From: Achromobacter sp. Marseille-Q4962
GTDB taxonomy: Bacteria > Pseudomonadota > Gammaproteobacteria > Burkholderiales > Burkholderiaceae_B
Length of the DNA stretch: 64,000 bases
Reading direction: 5' to 3'
NCBI RefSeq assembly: GCF_943737005.1
Contig: NZ_CALSFU010000012.1
Location: forward strand, 62,001-126,000
Shown here: one piece after another, positions 56,012-64,000 of the stretch
Layout: each line of letters starts with the position of its first letter
Numbering within the stretch: the first letter of the stretch is position 1
The notes under the pieces: generated by a model
Databases searched by the model: none
What the model saw: the letters and a program-made list of their open reading frames with translations, nothing else
Told to the model about the DNA's origin: nothing
Program-made: the position numbers and the translations under genes

Positions 56012-57412
56012 ATGAGCCAGACTACCAAGACGACAACCCTGCTCGTGATCGGCGGCGGTCCCGGCGGCTACGTGGCCGCCATCCGAGCCGGGCAGCTGGG
56101 CGTGCCCACCGTGCTCGTGGAGGGCGCCAGCCTGGGCGGCACTTGCCTGAACATCGGCTGCATCCCGTCCAAGGCGCTCATCCACGCCGCCGAGGAGTTC
56201 GGCAAGGCGAGGCATTACGCGGGCGAGTCGGCGCTGGGCATCTCGGTGCAGGCGCCCGCCATCGACATCCGCAAGACCGTGGCCTGGAAGGACGGCATCG
56301 TCTCGCGCCTGACGGGCGGCGTGGCGGCGCTGCTCAAGAAAAACGGCGTCGAAGTGGTGCGCGGCTGGGCCAGCCTGCTGGACGGCAAGACGGCCGAAGT
56401 CCAGACGGCCGACGGCCGGCTGCGCATCCAGTGCGAGCATCTGCTGCTGGCGGCCGGCTCCGAACCCACGCCGCTGCCCTCCGTGCCGTTCGGCGGCATG
56501 GTGATCTCTTCCACCGAGGCGCTGTCGCCCGACAGCATTCCCCGCAAGCTGGTGGTCGTGGGCGGAGGCTATATCGGCCTGGAGCTGGGCACGGTCTATC
56601 GCAAGCTGGGGGCGGAAGTGGCCGTGGTCGAGGCGCAGGACCGCATTCTGCCCACATACGACGCGGATCTCACCAAGCCCGTGGCGGCGGCGCTGGAGAA
56701 AATGGGCGTCGAACTGCACCTGGGCCGCAAGGTGCTCGGCCTGAACGCGGCGGGCAACGCGCTGCGCGTGCAGGACGGCGCCGGCGCCGAGACGCTGCTC
56801 GCGGCCGACCGCGTGCTGCTCGCCGTGGGCCGGCGTCCCCGCACGCAGGGCTGGGGGCTGGAGGGCCTGCAGCTCGACCGCAAGGGCAACGCGCTGCGCG
56901 TGGACGACCAGTGCCGCACTTCCATGCGCAACGTCTGGGCCATCGGCGACCTGACCGGCGAGCCCATGCTGGCGCACCGCGCCATGGCCCAGGGCGAGAT
57001 GGTGGCCGAGCTGGTGGCGGGCCGGCGCCGGCACTTCCAGCCGGCCAGCATCCCGGCCGTGTGCTTCACCGACCCTGAGGTCGTGGTGGCCGGTCTTTCG
57101 CCCGCGCAGGCCGAGTCCGCCGGGCTGGATTGCGTCGTCGCGCAGTTCCCCTTCGCGGCCAACGGCCGCGCCATGACGCTCGAATCCACCGACGGCTTCG
57201 TGCGCGTGGTGGCCCGGCGCGACAACCACCTGGTGCTGGGCTGGCAGGCCGTGGGACGCGGCGTGTCGGAATTGGCGACGGCGTTCTCGCAATCGCTCGA
57301 AATGGGCGCCACGCTGGAAGACGCGGCCGGCACCATCCACGCTCATCCGACGCTGGGCGAGGCGGTGCAGGAAGCCGCGCTCAAGGCGCTGGGGCACGCG
57401 CTGCATATTTAG
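56012..57412 (+). CDS. lpdV: Dihydrolipoyl dehydrogenase (E3)
   Basis: A 466-residue flavoprotein disulfide reductase. FAD motif [10 protein letters not shown], redox disulfide [17 protein letters not shown] (two Cys five apart), NAD motif [11 protein letters not shown], second FAD block [15 protein letters not shown] and the catalytic His-Glu in AHPTLGEAV. It re-oxidises the lipoyl arm of E2. GGAG lies six bases before the ATG chosen; a GTG two codons earlier overlaps the E2 stop. The operon therefore encodes the whole complex, as in Pseudomonas. Confidence 0.95.
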   Translation: MSQTTKTTTLLVIGGGPGGYVAAIRAGQLGVPTVLVEGASLGGTCLNIGCIPSKALIHAAEEFGKARHYAGESALGISVQAPAIDIRKTVAWKDGIVSRLTGGVAALLKKNGVEVVRGWASLLDGKTAEVQTADGRLRIQCEHLLLAAGSEPTPLPSVPFGGMVISSTEALSPDSIPRKLVVVGGGYIGLELGTVYRKLGAEVAVVEAQDRILPTYDADLTKPVAAALEKMGVELHLGRKVLGLNAAGNALRVQDGAGAETLLAADRVLLAVGRRPRTQGWGLEGLQLDRKGNALRVDDQCRTSMRNVWAIGDLTGEPMLAHRAMAQGEMVAELVAGRRRHFQPASIPAVCFTDPEVVVAGLSPAQAESAGLDCVVAQFPFAANGRAMTLESTDGFVRVVARRDNHLVLGWQAVGRGVSELATAFSQSLEMGATLEDAAGTIHAHPTLGEAVQEAALKALGHALHI

Positions 57413-57445
57413 CGCGTGCCGGCGGCGGGCGCCGCGCCCGATGCA

Positions 57446-57479
57446 AACGGCCCCGGCGGTCGATGCCGCCGGGGCCGTT
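57446..57479. terminator. Hairpin between converging lpdV and argH
   Basis: Perfect 14-bp stem AACGGCCCCGGCGG / CCGCCGGGGCCGTT with a six-base loop (57460-57465). Symmetrical, 33 bases after lpdV and 27 after argH, so it can serve both as a terminator, though U-runs are short. Confidence 0.7.
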
Positions 57480-57506
57480 CGGGGTGCGGAAACGGAAGTC
57501 GCGGGA

Positions 57507-58925
57507 TCAGGCCGCGGTTTCGGCCAGCACGCGCCGCGCCTCCTCGGCCACGCGCTCGGGCGCGGTGCCGCCCACGTGCTTGCGGGCGGCCACGGAGCCT
57601 TCCAGCGTGAGCACCTGGTGCACGTCGTCGCCGATGGCCGGATGATAGGCCTTGAGGTCGGCGAGCGACAGGTCGGCCAGGTCGCAGCCGCGCTGTTCGC
57701 AGTCGCGCACGGCGTGCGCCACCACTTCGTGGGCGTCGCGGAAAGGCACGCCGCGCTTGACGAGGTAATCGGCCAGGTCGGTGGCGGTGGCGTAGCCCTG
57801 CAGCGCGGCGGCGCGCATGTTGTCGGCCTTCACCTTGATGCCGGCGGCCATGTCCGCGAAGATGGTGAGCGTGTCGCGCAGCGTGTCCACCGTGTCGAAC
57901 AGGCCTTCCTTGTCTTCCTGGTTGTCCTTGTTGTAGGCCAGGGGCTGGCCCTTCATGAGGGTGAGCAGGGCGACCAGGTGGCCGTTGACGCGGCCGGTCT
58001 TGCCGCGCGCCAGCTCGGGCACGTCGGGGTTCTTTTTTTGCGGCATGATGGAGCTGCCGGTGCAGAAGCGGTCTGCCAGGTCGATGAAGCCCACGCGCGG
58101 GCTCATCCAGAGCACCAGCTCTTCGGACAGGCGCGAGACGTGCGTCATGATGAGCGCGCCGGCGGCGCAGAACTCGATGGCGAAGTCGCGGTCGGACACC
58201 GCGTCCAGCGAGTTGCGGCACACGCCGTCGAAGCCCAGCGTTTTGGCGACGCGCTCGCGGTCGATGGGAAAGGACGTGCCGGCCAGGGCGGCCGCGCCCA
58301 GCGGCAGGCGGTTGACCCGCTTGCGGCAGTCGGCCAGGCGCTCGGCGTCGCGGCCGAACATCTCCGCGTAGGCAAGCAGGTGGTGGCCGAACGTGACGGG
58401 CTGGGCCACTTGCAGGTGGGTGAAGCCTGGCATGATGGTGGCGGCGTTTTCCAGCGCCACCGTGGCCAGCGCGCGGCGCAACTGGCGCAGCAGGTCGAGC
58501 AGGTTGTCGATTTCGGCGCGCAGCCACAGGCGGATGTCGGTGGCGACCTGGTCGTTGCGCGAGCGGCCGGTGTGCAGGCGCTTGCCCGCGTCTCCCACCA
58601 GCTCCACCAGGCGCTTCTCGATGTTCAGGTGCACGTCTTCGAGGTCGAGCAGCCACTGGAAGCTGCCGGCTTCGATCTCGGACAGGATCTGCGTCATGCC
58701 GCGCTGGATGTCGGCCAGGTCCTGCGCGCCGATGATGCCCTGGGCGGCCAGCATGTCGGCATGGGCGAGCGAGCCCTGGATGTCGCAGCGGGCCAGGCGC
58801 TTGTCGAAGTCCACGGACGCCGTGTAGCGTTTGACGAGTTCGGAAACCGGCTCGGAGAACCGGGCGGACCAGGCTTGCGCCTTGTTGGCGAACTGGTTTT
58901 GGTCGGAGGAGGGAGTCTTTGCCAT
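57507..58925 (-). CDS. argH: Argininosuccinate lyase
   Basis: A 472-residue lyase of the aspartase/fumarase superfamily, splitting argininosuccinate to arginine and fumarate. The signature [12 protein letters not shown] with the catalytic Ser lies near residue 288. [17 protein letters not shown] and [19 protein letters not shown] are typical, and the N-terminal [33 protein letters not shown] is standard. It is a stand-alone arginine-biosynthesis gene here, divergent from the mechanosensitive channel. Confidence 0.96.
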   Translation of the reverse strand: MAKTPSSDQNQFANKAQAWSARFSEPVSELVKRYTASVDFDKRLARCDIQGSLAHADMLAAQGIIGAQDLADIQRGMTQILSEIEAGSFQWLLDLEDVHLNIEKRLVELVGDAGKRLHTGRSRNDQVATDIRLWLRAEIDNLLDLLRQLRRALATVALENAATIMPGFTHLQVAQPVTFGHHLLAYAEMFGRDAERLADCRKRVNRLPLGAAALAGTSFPIDRERVAKTLGFDGVCRNSLDAVSDRDFAIEFCAAGALIMTHVSRLSEELVLWMSPRVGFIDLADRFCTGSSIMPQKKNPDVPELARGKTGRVNGHLVALLTLMKGQPLAYNKDNQEDKEGLFDTVDTLRDTLTIFADMAAGIKVKADNMRAAALQGYATATDLADYLVKRGVPFRDAHEVVAHAVRDCEQRGCDLADLSLADLKAYHPAIGDDVHQVLTLEGSVAARKHVGGTAPERVAEEARRVLAETAA

Positions 58926-59062
58926 GATGGGCGGAATTATAGGTGATCGCCGGCGGCGGGCGCCCGGCCCCGCCCCGCGGAATCCCGGCCGGCGGCGGGG
59001 CCGGGCGCGGATGCAGCATAATTCCTGCTGGTTGACAACGATTCTCGGAGAATACGTCGCTT

Positions 59063-60457
59063 ATGCCCGTGGAATGGCAAGACCTGACCGCGCAGATCGA
59101 CACCTACCTGCCGCGCGAGATATGGGCCCAGACCCTGGTGGGCCTGGCCGTGCTCGTGCTGGCCGCGCTTTTCGTCCAGTGGGTGGTGGCGCGCATCGTT
59201 CTGTTTTTCGCGCACCGCCTGCTGGTGCTCAGCGGCCGCAGCGACTGGGACCAGGCCCTGCAGCGCCGGCGCGCCTACCGCAATCTCTGGTACGCCGTGC
59301 CGTTCGCCGTGGTGTCGCTGGGCATCGAACTGGTGCCGCACGTGGAGAAGGTGGCCGCGGTGGTGGGCCGGCTGGCGCATGCGGGCGCCTGGATCTGCCT
59401 CTTCACGGCGTTTTCCGGCGTGCTGAGCGCCTGGCAGGACACCTATTCGGCTTCCACCCGGGCGCAGACCCGGTCCATCAAGGGTTATATCCAGATCGGC
59501 AAGCTGGTGCTCCTGGGCGTGTGCACCATTCTGGTGCTTTCCATTCTCATCGACCGCTCGCCGCTCTGGATGATCTCCGGCCTGGGCGCGCTGTCGGCGG
59601 TGCTGCTGCTGGTTTTCAAGGACACGCTGCTTTCGCTGGTGGCCAGCACCCAGCTCACCAGCAACGACATGCTGCGCATCGGCGACTGGATCGAAATGCC
59701 CCAGGCCAATGCCGACGGTTTCGTCAAGGACATCGCCCTGCATACCGTCAAGGTGCAGAACTGGGACAACACCGTCACCACGGTGCCGACGTACAAGCTT
59801 TTTTCGGAAAGCTACCGCAACTACCGCCAGATGTTCGAGTCCGGCGGGCGGCGCATCAAGCGCACCCTGCGCATCGACGCCGGCAGCGTGCGCTTTCTCA
59901 CCAGCGAGGAAGCCGAGCAGCTCATGCGCTTCAGGCTGCTGCGCGACTACCTGCAGGCCAAGACCACCGATATCGCCCAGACCAACCAGCGCATGGGCGA
60001 GCTGGCCCAGGTGCCGGCCAACCGCCGCCGCCTGACCAACATCGGCACGTTCCGCGCCTATGCGCTGGCCTATCTCAAGCAGAATCCGGAAGTGCGCCAG
60101 GACATGGCGATGATGGTGCGCATGATGGAGCCGCAGTCCGACGGCATTCCGGTGGAGGTGTACTGCTTTACCGCGATCACGGCCTGGGTGGAGTACGAGC
60201 GCATCCAGGGCGACATCTTCGACCACTTGCTGGCCATCCTGCCCGAGCTCGGGCTGCGCCTGTACCAGCAGCCTTCGGGTTCGGACATCGGCGCCATGGG
60301 CAATTATCTGCGCGAGGGGGCGATCCGCGCGGCGCTCGTGGCCGAACGCGACATCGAGAGCGGGCCGGGCGGCGGCCCGGGCCCGGCCATGCTGCCGGGG
60401 ACGGCCGGCGACGGCGATGCCGCCGCGCCGCGCGGCCGGGGCGGCGACGGCCCATGA
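59063..60457 (+). CDS. Mechanosensitive channel, YbdG/MscM type
   Basis: A 464-residue inner-membrane protein of the MscS superfamily. Five or so helices precede the conserved pore and beta domain: ISGLGALSAVLLLVFKDTLLSLVASTQLTSNDMLRIGDWIEMPQANADGFVKDIALHTVKVQNWDNTVTTVPTYKLFSES closely follows E. coli YbdG. The C-terminal domain SGGRRIKRTLRIDAGSVRFL...NIGTFRAYALAYL...IQGDIFDHLLAILPELGLRLYQQP is also YbdG-like. The tail is Gly-rich and longer than in E. coli. It is expected to open on osmotic downshock with small conductance. Confidence 0.93.
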   Translation: MPVEWQDLTAQIDTYLPREIWAQTLVGLAVLVLAALFVQWVVARIVLFFAHRLLVLSGRSDWDQALQRRRAYRNLWYAVPFAVVSLGIELVPHVEKVAAVVGRLAHAGAWICLFTAFSGVLSAWQDTYSASTRAQTRSIKGYIQIGKLVLLGVCTILVLSILIDRSPLWMISGLGALSAVLLLVFKDTLLSLVASTQLTSNDMLRIGDWIEMPQANADGFVKDIALHTVKVQNWDNTVTTVPTYKLFSESYRNYRQMFESGGRRIKRTLRIDAGSVRFLTSEEAEQLMRFRLLRDYLQAKTTDIAQTNQRMGELAQVPANRRRLTNIGTFRAYALAYLKQNPEVRQDMAMMVRMMEPQSDGIPVEVYCFTAITAWVEYERIQGDIFDHLLAILPELGLRLYQQPSGSDIGAMGNYLREGAIRAALVAERDIESGPGGGPGPAMLPGTAGDGDAAAPRGRGGDGP

Positions 60458-60492
60458 GATAATTTTCCGCTTGGAATCCTAGGCGAAACCCG

Positions 60493-63023
<2,531 letters not shown>

Positions 63024-63044
63024 CCGCGCACCCCGACGCCGCCG

Positions 63045-63072
63045 CAAACCCGCCCTTCGTGGCGGGTTTTGT
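63045..63072 (+). terminator. Intrinsic terminator of glnB
   Basis: AAACCCGCC and GGCGGGTTT pair over nine bases with a short loop, followed by TTTTGTTT. It lies just after the glnB stop. Confidence 0.85.
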
Positions 63073-63336
63073 TTCATGGCGACGCGACGCCGCGCCTGCA
63101 GGGGTGTCGGCCTCGGCATTTCAGCCGCGGTCATTGTTGAATCTGGTGCAAGACGATCAAGCACCCTGCTTGCCTGTGCTTTCGGGGGACGACGACGTTC
63201 CGGTTGCGTGCGCACGCCGCGACCGGACGGCCTTGGAGAAAGCAGGATGGAAATCGGCCGCGAGGGCAGGGAATCGGCGAGATCCTGCAATGCGCGTCGA
63301 AGATGCGTCATGCTTGCCGCCCGGCGAGGCGTGGCG
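63073..63336. other. Gene-free stretch after glnB
   Basis: Beyond the terminator I see no gene, dyad or promoter that stands out. Open frames here are shadows. Composition is slightly less GC-rich. Confidence 0.5.
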
Positions 63337-64000
63337 TCACCGGATCAGCTGGTTCATTTCCAGGATGGGCATCATGACGGCGAGCACGATGAGCAGCACG
63401 AAGCCGCCCATGAGCAGGATGAGCGCAGGTTCGAGCAGGGCGGTCATGGCGAGCGCGCGGCGTTCGAGGTCGCGCGACAGGGTCTGGGCGCCGCGGTCGA
63501 GCAGCTCGGGCAGGCGGCCGGTTTTTTCACCGCTGGCGATGAGGTGCACGAGCAGTGAGGGAAAAACTTTCTGCGCGCCCAGCGACGCCGAGAGCGAGGC
63601 GCCTTCGCGTACGCGGGAGGCGGCCTGGTCCACGGCGTCGCGCAGCACGTCGTTGCCCAGCGTGCGCCGCGCCGCTTCCAGGGAAGCCAGCAGGGCGACG
63701 CCGCTGCCGCACAGTATGGCCAGCGTGGAGGCGAAGCGCGCCGCGTTGACGCCGAGCACGAAGCGGCCGGCCAGCGGCATGCGCAGCAGGCGCGCATGCC
63801 ACGCCTTGCGCGCGGCGGGCGCGCGCAGCGCGTGGCGCCACAGCGCGATGCCCAGCGTCAGGGCCGCGCCGCTGGCCGCGCCCTGGTCGCGCACGAAGGC
63901 GGACAGCGCCAGCATCGCGCGGGTGAGCAGCGGCAGCGTTTGGCGCGCCTGGCTGAAAGCCGACACGACCTGCGGCACGACGTAGCCCAGCAGGAAGATC
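63337..64000 (-). CDS. gspF: Type II secretion inner-membrane protein F, C-terminal part
   Basis: Partial gene, truncated at the right edge; the N-terminal part is outside. The visible 221 residues hold the second half of the T2SSF domain: FASTLAILCGSGVALLASLEAARRTLGNDVLRDAV, then LVHLIASGEKTGRLPELLDRGAQTLSRDLERRALAMTALLEPALILLMGGFVLLIVLAVMMPILEMNQLIR, the standard PilC/GspF ending. GspF is the polytopic inner-membrane platform of the type II pathway. The ending MNQLIR favours GspF over PilC. Other gsp genes are not in view. Confidence 0.88.
   Translation of the reverse strand, partial: IFLLGYVVPQVVSAFSQARQTLPLLTRAMLALSAFVRDQGAASGAALTLGIALWRHALRAPAARKAWHARLLRMPLAGRFVLGVNAARFASTLAILCGSGVALLASLEAARRTLGNDVLRDAVDQAASRVREGASLSASLGAQKVFPSLLVHLIASGEKTGRLPELLDRGAQTLSRDLERRALAMTALLEPALILLMGGFVLLIVLAVMMPILEMNQLIR

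Overview
The window is GC-rich chromosomal DNA of a betaproteobacterium. It most resembles the Alcaligenaceae (Bordetella/Achromobacter type). The support is two tripartite-tricarboxylate (Bug) receptor genes, abundant LysR and FCD-GntR regulators, a Pseudomonas-type branched-chain 2-oxoacid dehydrogenase operon, and glutamine-dependent NAD synthase next to PII. This assignment comes from gene content only; no database was searched.

Region by region. 1-4191: a catabolic module with an acyl-CoA ligase (cut by the left edge) and a cyclase-family hydrolase on one strand, and a Bug receptor, an SDR and a DJ-1/PfpI protein on the other, around a perfect 18-bp palindrome. 4192-13687: two ABC exporters (one a half-transporter, one a fused double unit) flanking a LysR gene and an exported penicillin-acylase-type hydrolase. 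The half-transporter has a long leader with a strong promoter and a short, well-initiated peptide ORF. 13804-20450: a GcvA-like regulator, N-formylglutamate deformylase, a small secreted protein, and an MlrC-type peptidase with an MFS carrier and a divergent LysR gene.

20485-33928 is the most interesting block. A split transketolase, a class III aminotransferase and an FCD-GntR regulator lie on the minus strand. Divergent from them are a penicillin-acylase homologue without a signal peptide, a complete dipeptide-type ABC importer and a dimethylformamidase-like large-subunit protein. Two near-identical AT-rich dyads, one before each arm, suggest a single regulon. I infer import and hydrolysis of an N-acylated or amide compound followed by processing of the freed amine skeleton; the substrate is unknown.

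33929-38600: a visibly less GC-rich patch with a PPP-type phosphatase, a MarR regulator, a TauD-like dioxygenase with a Bug receptor, and a damaged-looking small secreted protein, ending at a tRNA-Ala(CGC). 38656-45642: housekeeping and signalling genes (xthA, a cold-shock protein, a diguanylate cyclase, an FCD-GntR/ALDH pair, riboflavin synthase). 45757-47780: a chemoreceptor gene broken by a one-base frameshift, behind a small companion gene. 47992-52202: speG, a Cd/Zn/Pb-type ATPase with its divergent MerR regulator, and a nitroreductase. 52401-57412: the complete bkd operon (E1 alpha, E1 beta, E2, E3). 57507-64000: argH, a YbdG-like mechanosensitive channel, nadE, glnB and the end of a type II secretion F gene cut by the right edge.
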